A DNA stretch of 64,000 bases, taken from positions 620,001 to 684,000 of the forward strand of contig NZ_CP041188.1 of assembly GCF_006517235.1 (NCBI RefSeq), in the 5' to 3' direction. The DNA comes from Pseudarthrobacter sp. NIBRBAC000502772. Its GTDB lineage: Bacteria > Actinomycetota > Actinomycetes > Actinomycetales > Micrococcaceae. Of the stretch, positions 8,878 through 17,480 are shown one piece after another. The notes under the pieces are model-generated. The model ran no database searches. It was not told the origin of the DNA and worked only from the letters and a program-made list of their open reading frames with translations. The position numbers and the translations under genes are program-made. Within the stretch, counting starts at the first letter, position 1, and each line of letters starts with the position of its first letter.

Positions 8878-10230
8878 TCAGGACTCCTTGAGCGCGGGGA
8901 CGGACGCGGACGTCTTTTTGCCCAGCGAGTACAGGCGCCGGACCGACCACAGGAACAGGACCACCAGGAGGACGTTGCGGATAGTCAGCACGCCGGCCAT
9001 GAGGGGGTTGTTGTGGCTGAGGGCATCGTAGAACAGCGGGTAGATGAAGAACGTGGCCACGGCGATGGCGATGAGCATGGCCGCGGGGACCCGCCACTCA
9101 CGCCAGCTGTGCGCCAGGCCCACCGCCACGGCCGGGGCCAGCCACACCATGAACTGGGGCGAGCCCACCTTGTTGAACACCACAAAGGCGGTGGCCAGGG
9201 TGAGCGCGCCGGCCAGCAGCAGCTCAGTGCGGTCCACGCCGCCGTCGGCCGTTCCGTTGCCGTTGAGCTTGCCGTTGTGCAGCGCCCAGAACGTCAGGCC
9301 GGCCACGAGCAGCGCGGCAAGGATGAGGAGCGGCTGCATCAGCACGGACATCACGGCGGTGCCGGGGCCGTCCACCTGCATGGAGTTGATATCGGTGTTC
9401 ATGTACATCCGGGAGTCGCCGATGTTCAGCACGGACAGCCACAGCCACGGGGTGGTGAACGTTGCCTCAAGCTGCATGCCCCGGTCACCCTGCTGGGTCA
9501 GGAAGTTCAGCAGCTTGGGCACGCTGCCAACCGCGGCGGCGAGTGCCACCACCACCGCTGACGTGGCCACGCCGGCCAGCACCACCAGCAGGCGGTTCTT
9601 GACGACGGCGAACAGGGCCAGCATGACCGCGGCGGGCCAGACCTTCACCCAGGTCGCGGCGGCGAGGATGACCGACGCGATGAACGGCCGGCCCACACCG
9701 TAGGCCAGGGCCACCAGGACGATCGGTGCGGTGAGGCCGTCCACGCGGGCGAAGCCGAGCCATCCCATGAGCAGCGTGAAGATCAGCCACCACCAGCCCG
9801 CGGGGATGGCGTCCTGGTTGCGGCCACGGTCCGTGAGCTTGGCCAGGGCCCAGCCGTTGAGGAGGGTGGTCATCAGCACCCAGAGGAAGAAGAACGGTCC
9901 GGGTCCGGCCAGCCCTGCCAGTGCCATGGGGATCAGCGCGAGGATGGGGTAGACCCATGGGCTGGGGCCGCCGCTGAGGTGTGTTTCGTCAAAACCCGCC
10001 CGGGCCCACTCGCGGTAGATGAAGGTGTCGCTGAAGGCCTCACCGCGCAAGGACAGCAGCGCCGCGAAAATCAGGAAACCCAGGTGCACCAGGATGAAGC
10101 CGGTGAGGAGCCCCCGCGGCGTGTTCAGCCAGGACCGTACGGCCGCTGGAAGGATGACGTTGCGGATCCGGGTGAGCGTGGCGAAGAATGCGTCCGTGGA
10201 AATGGCGGAATCCTTGTCAGAGAGGGGCAT
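8878..10230 (-). CDS. GT87-like membrane glycosyltransferase (paralogue 2)
   Basis: 450 residues with about ten membrane segments and the same plan as the next gene: GEAFSDTFIYREWA, SPWVYPILALIP, WVKVWPAAV, GDRGMQLEATFTTPWLWLSV and VGSPQFMVWLAP. Such GT-C enzymes transfer mannose or arabinose from lipid donors in actinobacterial envelope synthesis; here the sugar and acceptor are unknown. It ends one base before the probable extended start of paralogue 1, so the pair is translationally coupled. The MptB-like gene at the window start is another GT-C enzyme, but it is on the other strand and 7 kb away. Confidence 0.75.
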   Translation of the reverse strand: MPLSDKDSAISTDAFFATLTRIRNVILPAAVRSWLNTPRGLLTGFILVHLGFLIFAALLSLRGEAFSDTFIYREWARAGFDETHLSGGPSPWVYPILALIPMALAGLAGPGPFFFLWVLMTTLLNGWALAKLTDRGRNQDAIPAGWWWLIFTLLMGWLGFARVDGLTAPIVLVALAYGVGRPFIASVILAAATWVKVWPAAVMLALFAVVKNRLLVVLAGVATSAVVVALAAAVGSVPKLLNFLTQQGDRGMQLEATFTTPWLWLSVLNIGDSRMYMNTDINSMQVDGPGTAVMSVLMQPLLILAALLVAGLTFWALHNGKLNGNGTADGGVDRTELLLAGALTLATAFVVFNKVGSPQFMVWLAPAVAVGLAHSWREWRVPAAMLIAIAVATFFIYPLFYDALSHNNPLMAGVLTIRNVLLVVLFLWSVRRLYSLGKKTSASVPALKES

Positions 10231-10361
10231 AAACAGGTGCCGGATCTTGCCGCGGGGCTGGAACCGGGAGCATCGGAGGTCCGTCTACAACAGCCTCCAC
10301 CATGAGTCAAGGGTAGTTGAATGTCAGTGGTGGCCAATAATCCTGCGGCTCGGTGAGCGGT

Positions 10362-11471
10362 CTACTCGGACTTGGCCAGGCGGTAGCGCTCGATCTGTTT
10401 CAGCCGCCGCAGGAGGCTGTCGCGCCGCGGGTGCGGGACGGCGTCGGGCGCCTCTGCGGTGAGGTCGATGTGTTTGGTGCCGTATTGCCAGAGCAGGAGG
10501 TCATCGAGCAGGCGGTCCGGTCCGGGGGAGTAGCGGTGGTCCAGCGCCTTGCGGACCTCGGTGATCCGCTGGGCGCTGAGCAGGCCGGCCAGCTGGACGG
10601 TCTGGTTGAGGCCGTGGGCGGCCATGAGCTCGGCAGCCCAGCCCCAGTCGTCATCGACTTTGCGGTCCACGTGCGGCAACAGCGTGCGCCAGACGTCACG
10701 GATCCGGTTGGGTGTGAGCTGCGCGGCCCCCTCACCCTCGACGTCCCAGTAGCTGCGGACTTCCTCGTAACGTTCGTGCAGGTCCGCGAAGGCGCTTTCC
10801 ACGGTTTCCAGCATGGCGGCGGTGGCGGTGAACTGGCGGTCGAAATGCGGCGTCCAGGCGCGGGGGTCCTCGGCCTTGAAGCGGATGTCGTGCTCGATCT
10901 CGCTCCAGGCGTGGGCGAAGACGGTGCGGATCTGGCATTCGAAGAAGTAGCTGCCGTTGGCCGGAATGTCCGGGTTGAAGGCCTGCTGGTAATCCTTGAC
11001 GGCCTCGTTCTGGATTGTGCGAAGGATGAGGTGGCGGCTGGAATAGCCGTACGTGCCTGACTCGATGGAGCCGATGTCCTTCTCGCGGTCACCGCGGCAG
11101 TCGAATATCTGGCGCTGGCGCTTGATGATGTTGGCCACCAGCGCGTTCTCGGCCGGCAGCTTGGTGATGACGCGCACGCCCACCATGTCGTTGAGGGTGC
11201 GGAACGGGTCCGGGAACTTCAGCACCGGGGGCCCGCCGGGTTCCAGCGGTTCCTCAATCCGGGAAATTTTTTCCCGGAACGATTCCACCGACTTGGTGCG
11301 CCCCGTGACAAACAGCGGCGTGACCTCGGTGTCCTTCAGCATGTCGCGGAGGATGTGGAGAACGTCCTTGGTGACCAGCTTCAGGGCAGGGCGGACGCGC
11401 TCGTAGATCTCCACGTTCTCCTGCACGGATTCACGGAGGCTGATGTCCAGGCTGTCCCAGTTACTCGGCAT
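10362..11471 (-). CDS. RelA/SpoT-domain (p)ppGpp synthetase-like protein
   Basis: 369 residues. Residues about 40-200 carry a nucleotidyltransferase of the RelA/SpoT type: VTGRTKSVESFREKI, the LNDMVGVRVITKL core with its acidic residue, GYSSRHLIL and ECQIRTVFAHAWSEIEHDI. No HD hydrolase, TGS or ACT domain is present, so it is a stand-alone small alarmone synthetase-like protein that would make (p)ppGpp or a related alarmone from ATP and GDP/GTP. The C-terminal 140 residues are a helical extension without a recognised domain. It lies alone between the LacI gene and the glycosyltransferases. Confidence 0.8.
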   Translation of the reverse strand: MPSNWDSLDISLRESVQENVEIYERVRPALKLVTKDVLHILRDMLKDTEVTPLFVTGRTKSVESFREKISRIEEPLEPGGPPVLKFPDPFRTLNDMVGVRVITKLPAENALVANIIKRQRQIFDCRGDREKDIGSIESGTYGYSSRHLILRTIQNEAVKDYQQAFNPDIPANGSYFFECQIRTVFAHAWSEIEHDIRFKAEDPRAWTPHFDRQFTATAAMLETVESAFADLHERYEEVRSYWDVEGEGAAQLTPNRIRDVWRTLLPHVDRKVDDDWGWAAELMAAHGLNQTVQLAGLLSAQRITEVRKALDHRYSPGPDRLLDDLLLWQYGTKHIDLTAEAPDAVPHPRRDSLLRRLKQIERYRLAKSE

Positions 11472-11524
11472 GCACCCAGCTTACGGCGGGGGTGTGACAC
11501 CGGCTCGTCATGCCCGGCGCAGTG

Positions 11525-12562
11525 TTACGCCGACGTGGAGTTGCGGACCACCAGCGAGCTCTCCAGCGTCAGCTGCGGCTGCTCCAGCTGGCGGCCTTCC
11601 ATGAGCAGGCGCAGCTGTCCGCCTGCCTTCAGCCCCAGCGAGGTTGCCGGCAGGTGCACGCTGGTCAGGCTGGGATTGCTCGTGGCGGAGTACGGCAGAT
11701 CGTCGAAGCCGGCGATGGCCAGCTGGCCCGGGATCTGCACGCCTGCCACCCGTGCTTCCTGCAGCACCCCGTAGGCGTGGGTGTCCGTGCAACAGACGAC
11801 GGCGGTGACCCCGGCCTGCTGCCATGCCGGCCAGGCGGAGGCGAATGCGGCGGCGGACGCGCCGACGTCGATGGTAGTACTGATAATGCCGTCGGCGGGC
11901 ACCGAGATTCCGTGTGCGCTGGCCGCGGCCAGGAAGGCGCGGCGCCTGACCTCAAACGTGGCCGTGCCGGTGACGCTGTCCACGTAGGCCACCCGGCGGT
12001 GGCCCGCCCCGGCCAGATGCGCGGCCAGCTGGCGCGCGCCGTGCGCAACGTCCAGGTTCACGGACGGGGCGTAGGCCTCAAGCCCCGGCGCGTCCAGCAG
12101 GACAACGGGGCCGGCGGCAGAGAGTTCTTCCAGGAATTCGGCGTTGGGAGCGTCAACCAGAAGCCCGGCCGGCCGGAGCGCCATCAGCTTGCGGACGTCG
12201 TCCGCCTGCGGGAACTCCCCGGCGTCGGTGACGGACAGCAGCAGCTGGTAATCAGCCCCGAGGGATTCCCGGACGCCGGCGATCACCTTCGCGAAAAACG
12301 GGTTGGAGATGTCCGGGGCCACGAGTAAGACGATGGAGCTGACGCCTTTGGCCAGCGAACTGCCCACGCTGTCCACGACGTAGCCGAGCTCGGAAATGGC
12401 CTCCCGCACCCTGGCGATGTTGTCCTCAGAGACGCGGCCGGCAGTCTTGCCGTTGGCCACCAGGGAAACCGTCGCTGTCGAGACGCCGGCGCGGGCCGCA
12501 ACCATGGCCGCCGTGATCCGCGGCGAGCGGACGGATTGCTGCACCTGCTCCGCGGATTCCAT
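11525..12562 (-). CDS. LacI-family transcriptional regulator
   Basis: 345 residues. Residues 16-65 form the LacI helix-turn-helix and hinge (ITAAMVAARAGVSTATVSLV), followed by a periplasmic-binding-protein-like effector domain with SIVLLVAPDISNPFFAKVI and the late motif LAIAGFDDLPYSATSNPSLTS. The ATG at 12562 is taken rather than the in-frame ATG ten codons upstream, because homology to the family begins just after it. It follows the dehydrogenase genes on the same strand with 62 bp between and is probably the last gene of the sugar cluster. The ligand is likely a sugar or polyol but not known. Confidence 0.88.
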   Translation of the reverse strand: MESAEQVQQSVRSPRITAAMVAARAGVSTATVSLVANGKTAGRVSEDNIARVREAISELGYVVDSVGSSLAKGVSSIVLLVAPDISNPFFAKVIAGVRESLGADYQLLLSVTDAGEFPQADDVRKLMALRPAGLLVDAPNAEFLEELSAAGPVVLLDAPGLEAYAPSVNLDVAHGARQLAAHLAGAGHRRVAYVDSVTGTATFEVRRRAFLAAASAHGISVPADGIISTTIDVGASAAAFASAWPAWQQAGVTAVVCCTDTHAYGVLQEARVAGVQIPGQLAIAGFDDLPYSATSNPSLTSVHLPATSLGLKAGGQLRLLMEGRQLEQPQLTLESSLVVRNSTSA

Positions 12563-12624
12563 ACCTCGATCGTAGTAGCCAGACAGCAGCATGCAGGCCT
12601 TCCGCCCGCATGCCCGCCGCGATC

Positions 12625-13743
12625 CTACGCACTGACCTCCTGAACGCGGGCGGCATCCGGTGACGCTGTGAGGGGCACAGGTTCCGGACGCGGCACCGTG
12701 CTTTGGATCGGGACCAGGGCTCCGCTCCGGGCCGATTCGAGCACCGATTCCATAACTTCAAGGGCGTGATAGGCCAGCCGGCCGCCGGCGCGCGGTTCTG
12801 CACCCTCCGGCGTCGCCGCCAGATCGGCGATGCCGAACCCCCGGCCGGAGTCCAGGTACCCGGCCGAGACCGGAAGGGTCTTCCAGGAGTCGGCGCCGAG
12901 GGTGAACAGTTCCACGTCACCGTCGAAGTGGTTCGGATCCGGGACCACCAGGGAGCCGCGCTCGCCGTGGATCTCAATGTTCGACGACCGTGTCTTGACG
13001 GCGTCGAAGCTCATGACCAGGGTGGACAGCGCCCCGTTGGCGTGGACCAGGATACCGGTCACATGCGAGTCGAAGTTGACCGGGATCACCTCGCCTTCCC
13101 GCGGACCCGACCCGATGGTCCGCTGGGTCCGCGTGTGGCTGGCCGCCCCGGTCACGGAGACCACCGGCCCCAGCAGGCTAACCAGCGCACTGACGTAATA
13201 CGGCCCCATGTCCAGCAGCGGGCCCCCGCCGGGCTGGTAGTAAAAATCCGGGTTAGGGTGCCAGCGTTCGTGGCCGGGTGTGACCATCGTGGCGGTGGCC
13301 GAGATGGGGGATCCGATCAGGCCGTCGTCGATCGCTTTGCGGGCCGTCTGGATGCCGGTTCCGAGAACGGTATCCGGGGCGCAGCCGACGGCGACACCGG
13401 CGGCGCGCGCCGCTTCCAGCACCCGGCGGGCCTCGCCGGTCGTGGCAGCCAAGGGCTTTTCCCCGTAGACGCTCTTGCCCGCGGCGATTGCCTTGAGGGC
13501 CACTTCGGCGTGGGCGGCGGGGATGGTCAGGTTCAGGACCAGGTCCACGTCATCGGCGGCGATCAGTTCGTCGACCGTGAGCGCCCGGACGCCGTCGTAG
13601 CCAGCGGCTACAGCCTGCGCGCGGGACGGATCCAGATCCGCCACCGCGACAAGTTCGATGGCATCGAGCCGCCGGAAGTTGGCGAGGTACTGGGCGATGA
13701 TGGCCCCGCACCCAATGATTCCTACTTTCAACGGCTTGCCCAC
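12625..13743 (-). CDS. Gfo/Idh/MocA-family oxidoreductase 1
   Basis: 372 residues. The start GTG at 13743 opens the Rossmann fold directly (PLKVGIIGCGAIIAQYLANF). The conserved GEKPLAAT near residue 95 carries the catalytic lysine of sugar dehydrogenases such as glucose-fructose oxidoreductase and inositol dehydrogenase, and GGGPLLDMGPYYVSAL is the signature of the C-terminal domain. It would oxidise a sugar or cyclitol with NAD(P). It overlaps the ThuA gene by 16 bases, so the two are translated together. A GGGG box precedes the start. Confidence 0.88.
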   Translation of the reverse strand: MGKPLKVGIIGCGAIIAQYLANFRRLDAIELVAVADLDPSRAQAVAAGYDGVRALTVDELIAADDVDLVLNLTIPAAHAEVALKAIAAGKSVYGEKPLAATTGEARRVLEAARAAGVAVGCAPDTVLGTGIQTARKAIDDGLIGSPISATATMVTPGHERWHPNPDFYYQPGGGPLLDMGPYYVSALVSLLGPVVSVTGAASHTRTQRTIGSGPREGEVIPVNFDSHVTGILVHANGALSTLVMSFDAVKTRSSNIEIHGERGSLVVPDPNHFDGDVELFTLGADSWKTLPVSAGYLDSGRGFGIADLAATPEGAEPRAGGRLAYHALEVMESVLESARSGALVPIQSTVPRPEPVPLTASPDAARVQEVSA

Positions 13744-14426
13744 AGCAGGCCCCTTTCGATGATGGTGCGGACGTTGCTGTCCTGGAGAATTTCCACCCGG
13801 TGCCCGGGGGTGGCGACGAAGATTCTGCCCTGGCCCCATTGCCGGGTCCAGATGGCCGGCGAAGTCACTTCACGGTTCCAGGGATCCCACGCGCGGACCT
13901 TCTGGGTGGTGGTGGCGAGGACGTCGATGTAGTCGTCGGCCAGAACCCAGTACTGTTCGGTGACCAGTTCGAAGTCGCCGATGCCGCGGGTAATGGGATG
14001 GGTTTCCGCGGCGGGAAGCATGTTGATGGTGTACGGGACGTAGTTGTCGGACTGTTCGCCGCTGCGCTCGTCGGGGTGTTTGCCGGGATGGCAGGCAAAC
14101 TGTCCGCCGATCAGGTGGAGGTAGTCCGAGGTGTTCCGGTAGGAGTCGGCGATCCCGCCGTGCCAGCCGGCCAGGCCGGTGCCATTCTCGACGGCGGCCC
14201 GCAGGCCCTCGAATTCATCCTTCTCGATGGTGGACATCGTCATGCACTGCATGATGAGGTCAACGCCGGCCATGTAGCCGGCATCGGCGTACATTTTGGG
14301 GGACTCTTCGACCCGGACGTCAAAGCCGTTGTCCTTCAGGTACGGAATGAAAAGCTCTGTGGCCTCTAAGGGCTGGTGTCCATCCCATCCGCCACGGACC
14401 ACGAGTGCGGTCTTTTTGTCTGTCAT
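13728..14426 (-). CDS. ThuA-like sugar-utilisation protein
   Basis: 232 residues of the ThuA (trehalose utilisation) family, a class I glutamine-amidotransferase-like fold. Visible landmarks are VVRGGWDGHQP near the N-terminus, GLAGWHGGIADSYRNT near residue 90, HPITRGIGDFELVTEQYWV near 145 and a conserved GRIFVATPGHR near 205. ThuA proteins act with ThuB-type dehydrogenases in oxidation of disaccharides to 3-keto sugars in rhizobia; the exact reaction is not settled. Here it lies between two Gfo/Idh/MocA genes, as thuA lies beside thuB, which supports a 3-keto-sugar type pathway. Confidence 0.85.
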   Translation of the reverse strand: MTDKKTALVVRGGWDGHQPLEATELFIPYLKDNGFDVRVEESPKMYADAGYMAGVDLIMQCMTMSTIEKDEFEGLRAAVENGTGLAGWHGGIADSYRNTSDYLHLIGGQFACHPGKHPDERSGEQSDNYVPYTINMLPAAETHPITRGIGDFELVTEQYWVLADDYIDVLATTTQKVRAWDPWNREVTSPAIWTRQWGQGRIFVATPGHRVEILQDSNVRTIIERGLLWASR

Positions 14427-14468
14427 GGGTTTTCCTTTGCTGGGGTTCCGTGTTCTGTACTCAACGTC

Positions 14469-15647
14469 CTAGACCTTCTGCCATTGGCTGGAGTTTGCTG
14501 CGCTGTCCTCGACGGCGGCCAGCACCTGCTGGACCTGTAAGGCATCGGCGAAGGACGGTTCCGGCTGGCGGTTCTCCGCGATGGCGGTGACGAAGTCCAC
14601 CACCTGGTGGGTGAAACCGTGTTCGTAGCCCAAGCCGTGGCCGGTGGGCCACCAGTTGCCGACGTACGGATGCTCGGGCTCGGTGACGAAAATCCGCCGG
14701 AAGCCGGCATCGGGGGATTCGGCCGCGTCGTAGAAGGACAACACGTTCATTTCCTCGAAATCAAAGGCCAGGGACCCCTTGGTGCCGTTCAGTTCCAGCC
14801 GCATTGCGTTCTTGCGGCCCAACGCGTAGCGGGTTGCCTCGAAGACGCCGATGGGACCGCCGTCGAACCGGGCACTGAAGATCGCGGCGTCATCGACCGT
14901 GACGGAACCGCGCGGCGCATCATTGCCCGGCTCACCGTGTCCGCCCAGGCCGACAAGATCGCCGGCCAACGGACGCTCAGCAACGAATGTTTCCAACAGG
15001 GCCGAAACGCCGGTTATCTTCTGCCCGGTGATCCATTGCGCAGCGTCGATGCTGTGCGCACCGATATCGCCGAGGGAACCGGAACCGGACCTGCTCTTGT
15101 CCAAGCGCCACGTCATGGGGGCGTTCTCGTCTGAGAGCCAGTCCTGCAGGTACTGCGCCCGCACGTGCCGGATGGTTCCTAGCCTGCCCTGCTCCACGAG
15201 CCGCTTGGCCAGCGCCAGCGCGGGCGTCCGCCGGTAGCTGAAGCCGCACAGCGAGAACACCCCGCGTTTGGCGGCCGCCTCCGCCGCAACGGTCATCCGC
15301 TCCGCTTCCTCCACGGAGTTGGCGAGCGGCTTTTCGCACAGCACGTGCTTGCCCGCCTCGAGGGCGGCGATCGCGATTTCGGCATGCGTGTCGCCAGGCG
15401 TACAGATGTCAATCAGGTCAATGTCATCGCGTTCGATCAGGCGCCGCCAGTCCGTCTCCGCGGAGTTCCAGCCCAGCTTGTCGGCCGCGGCGCGGACGCC
15501 GTCCCCGTTCCGGCCGGCTACAGCCGTGAGCTGGGGTTCCAGCGGCAGGTCAAAGAACCGGGGGGCTGTCCGCCATGCGTGGGAGTGGGCGGTGCCCATA
15601 AAGGCGTGGCCCACCATGCCGACGCGCAATGGCTTTGCGGAAGTCAT
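14469..15647 (-). CDS. Gfo/Idh/MocA-family oxidoreductase 2
   Basis: 392 residues. VGMVGHAFMGTAHSHAW forms the nucleotide-binding turn (alanine instead of the usual second glycine), CEKPLANSVEEAERM near residue 97 carries the catalytic lysine, and SLGDIGAHSIDAAQWITG near 195 is the C-terminal domain signature with the conserved histidine. It is likely an NAD(P)-dependent sugar or polyol dehydrogenase, related to ThuB and inositol dehydrogenases. It lies 26 bases after the second permease gene, clearly in the same operon. Confidence 0.88.
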   Translation of the reverse strand: MTSAKPLRVGMVGHAFMGTAHSHAWRTAPRFFDLPLEPQLTAVAGRNGDGVRAAADKLGWNSAETDWRRLIERDDIDLIDICTPGDTHAEIAIAALEAGKHVLCEKPLANSVEEAERMTVAAEAAAKRGVFSLCGFSYRRTPALALAKRLVEQGRLGTIRHVRAQYLQDWLSDENAPMTWRLDKSRSGSGSLGDIGAHSIDAAQWITGQKITGVSALLETFVAERPLAGDLVGLGGHGEPGNDAPRGSVTVDDAAIFSARFDGGPIGVFEATRYALGRKNAMRLELNGTKGSLAFDFEEMNVLSFYDAAESPDAGFRRIFVTEPEHPYVGNWWPTGHGLGYEHGFTHQVVDFVTAIAENRQPEPSFADALQVQQVLAAVEDSAANSSQWQKV

Positions 15648-15673
15648 TCATTTCCTTTCGTAGGTATTTCGGT

Positions 15674-16576
15674 TTACTTGCTGAATCCGGCGGTCAGGCC
15701 GCTGAGCAGCTGGCGCCGGGCGATGACGTAGATGACCAGCAGCGGCAGCGTGGCGAGCACCACGGATGCCAGCACGGCGGGGATATTGACGCTGAACTCC
15801 CCTTGGAACGTCCATAGCGACAAGGGGAGCACCCGGGTGGAAGGGCTCTGCGTCAGGATGAGCGGGAAGAGGAAGCCGTTCCACACGTGGAGGGCGTTGT
15901 AGATGCCCACGGTGATGACGGCGGGCTTGGTCATGGGCAGGGCGAGCCGCCACATCATCGCCCAGTCTGAGCAGCCGTCCAGGCGCATGGATTCGAAGAG
16001 TTCATTGGGCACATCCCGCATGAAGTTGGACAGGATGAGGACGGAGATGGGGATCGCGAAGGCGATGGACGGGAGCACCAGTGCGAGCAGCGTGTCGTAG
16101 AGGTGGGCCCTGGTGATCATCCAGTAGATCGGGATAATCGTGGCATGCAGCGGAATGGCCAGGCCAAGGAGGAAGAGGTTGTTGGTCCAATTCAGGAACC
16201 TCCCCTTGCCGCGGACAATCGCGTAGGCGGCCATAAACGCCACGAACAGTCCCGGCACCACACTGCCCACCGTCACAATGAGGCTGTTCATGAAGTACTT
16301 GGCGAAGTCGTTCTCAAGCACCAGTTTGTAGTTATCCAGCGTCGGCTCGGTGGGCGGCATCATCGGGTTCGAGGTGAAGAATCCGGCCTGGTTCTTCAGG
16401 CTGGTCACCACCACGTAATACACGGGGATGATGATGAAGGCCAGCCAGGCCCAGCCGCCCAGGCCACCCAGGAAGTTGGGCCGCTGCCGGGCAGTGCGGG
16501 CGGTGCGCCGCCCTGCGCTGCCCGGACGGCGTACGACGGCGGCAGGAGACGTGGGTAGCTGAATCTCGGTGGCCAT
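15674..16576 (-). CDS. sugar ABC transporter permease, MalG type
   Basis: 300 residues with six membrane helices. The EAA loop that contacts the ATPase reads about ELFESMRLDGCSDWAMMWRLALP and is followed by PMTKPAVITV. A long arginine-rich N-terminal tail precedes the first helix. It pairs with the MalF-type permease whose stop overlaps its start, and imports a carbohydrate delivered by the binding protein at 17481-18785. No ATPase gene is present in the cluster, so the transporter probably shares a general MsmK/MalK-type ATPase encoded elsewhere. Confidence 0.92.
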   Translation of the reverse strand: MATEIQLPTSPAAVVRRPGSAGRRTARTARQRPNFLGGLGGWAWLAFIIIPVYYVVVTSLKNQAGFFTSNPMMPPTEPTLDNYKLVLENDFAKYFMNSLIVTVGSVVPGLFVAFMAAYAIVRGKGRFLNWTNNLFLLGLAIPLHATIIPIYWMITRAHLYDTLLALVLPSIAFAIPISVLILSNFMRDVPNELFESMRLDGCSDWAMMWRLALPMTKPAVITVGIYNALHVWNGFLFPLILTQSPSTRVLPLSLWTFQGEFSVNIPAVLASVVLATLPLLVIYVIARRQLLSGLTAGFSK

Positions 16577-17478
16577 CAGGCACCTTCCAATTGGCTGTCG
16601 TTGCGGTTTTTCCCACCAAGGCGCTGCAGCAGCAGGGCAAGGACCAGGCCGATGACCACCAGGATGACGCCGAGTGCGCTCGCGGCACCCATGTCATTGG
16701 CCTTGAATCCGGTCAGGTACATGTGAAGGGGAAGCAGGCGCGTGGCATAGCCGGGTCCGCCGGCGGTCAGGACGAAGATGAGGTCGAAGTAGGCCAGTGA
16801 GCCCACCACCATCAGCGTGGAGGAGGTGATGATGGTGTACTTCAGCTGCGGCAAGGTGATGCTGAAGAACTGCTGGATGCGCCCTGCGCCGTCGATCTGG
16901 GCGGCCTCATACAACGACGTGGGGATCTGCCGGACACCGCCTTGGTAGATCAGGGTGTGGAACGGCACGAACTGCCACGCGATCACAAAAACGACGACGA
17001 ACAGCACCAGGTCCGAATTGCCCAGCCAGTCCTGCGTGAGGAACGGCAGGCCCAGGCCGGGGCCCAGCCCGAAGTTGGGATCCAGGAGTGCCTTGAAGGC
17101 GATGGCCACGGCGGCGGAGGAGAGCAGGAGGGGCACGAAATACAGGACGGCAAGAGCTGCCCGGTACTTCTGGCCTGCGGCGGTGAAGACACCCAGCAGC
17201 AGGCTGATCGGTGCCTGGACGATGAAGGAGAAGAACATGATTTTAGCTGTAACCAGCAGTGCGTTGCCGGTGATCGGATCGGTCAGGACGGTGGTCCAGC
17301 TGGAGACTCCATCAAGCGTGATTTCGCCCAGCCCGTCCCATCTCGTGAAGCTGAGGAACAGCACGCCGAACAACGGGATGATCGCGAAGAGGAGGAAGAA
17401 GACGAGGGCTGGAGCGGCCAGCCACCCCGACGGACCCTTTTCCAGGGTCCGCCGGGAAGCTCCGGTGGTAACGGACAC
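16576..17478 (-). CDS. sugar ABC transporter permease, MalF type
   Basis: 300 residues with six membrane helices after a cytoplasmic start. The EAA loop is LYEAAQIDGAGRIQQFFSITLP. It belongs to the carbohydrate uptake family CUT1. It starts two bases after the binding-protein stop and overlaps the MalG-type permease by one base, so the three are one transcript. The sugar is unknown. Confidence 0.92.
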   Translation of the reverse strand: MSVTTGASRRTLEKGPSGWLAAPALVFFLLFAIIPLFGVLFLSFTRWDGLGEITLDGVSSWTTVLTDPITGNALLVTAKIMFFSFIVQAPISLLLGVFTAAGQKYRAALAVLYFVPLLLSSAAVAIAFKALLDPNFGLGPGLGLPFLTQDWLGNSDLVLFVVVFVIAWQFVPFHTLIYQGGVRQIPTSLYEAAQIDGAGRIQQFFSITLPQLKYTIITSSTLMVVGSLAYFDLIFVLTAGGPGYATRLLPLHMYLTGFKANDMGAASALGVILVVIGLVLALLLQRLGGKNRNDSQLEGA

Positions 17479-17480
17479 AG

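Noticed and set aside
12703..13932. A 409-codon plus-strand open frame
   Set aside because: Antisense to the Gfo/Idh/MocA gene; no recognisable domain.
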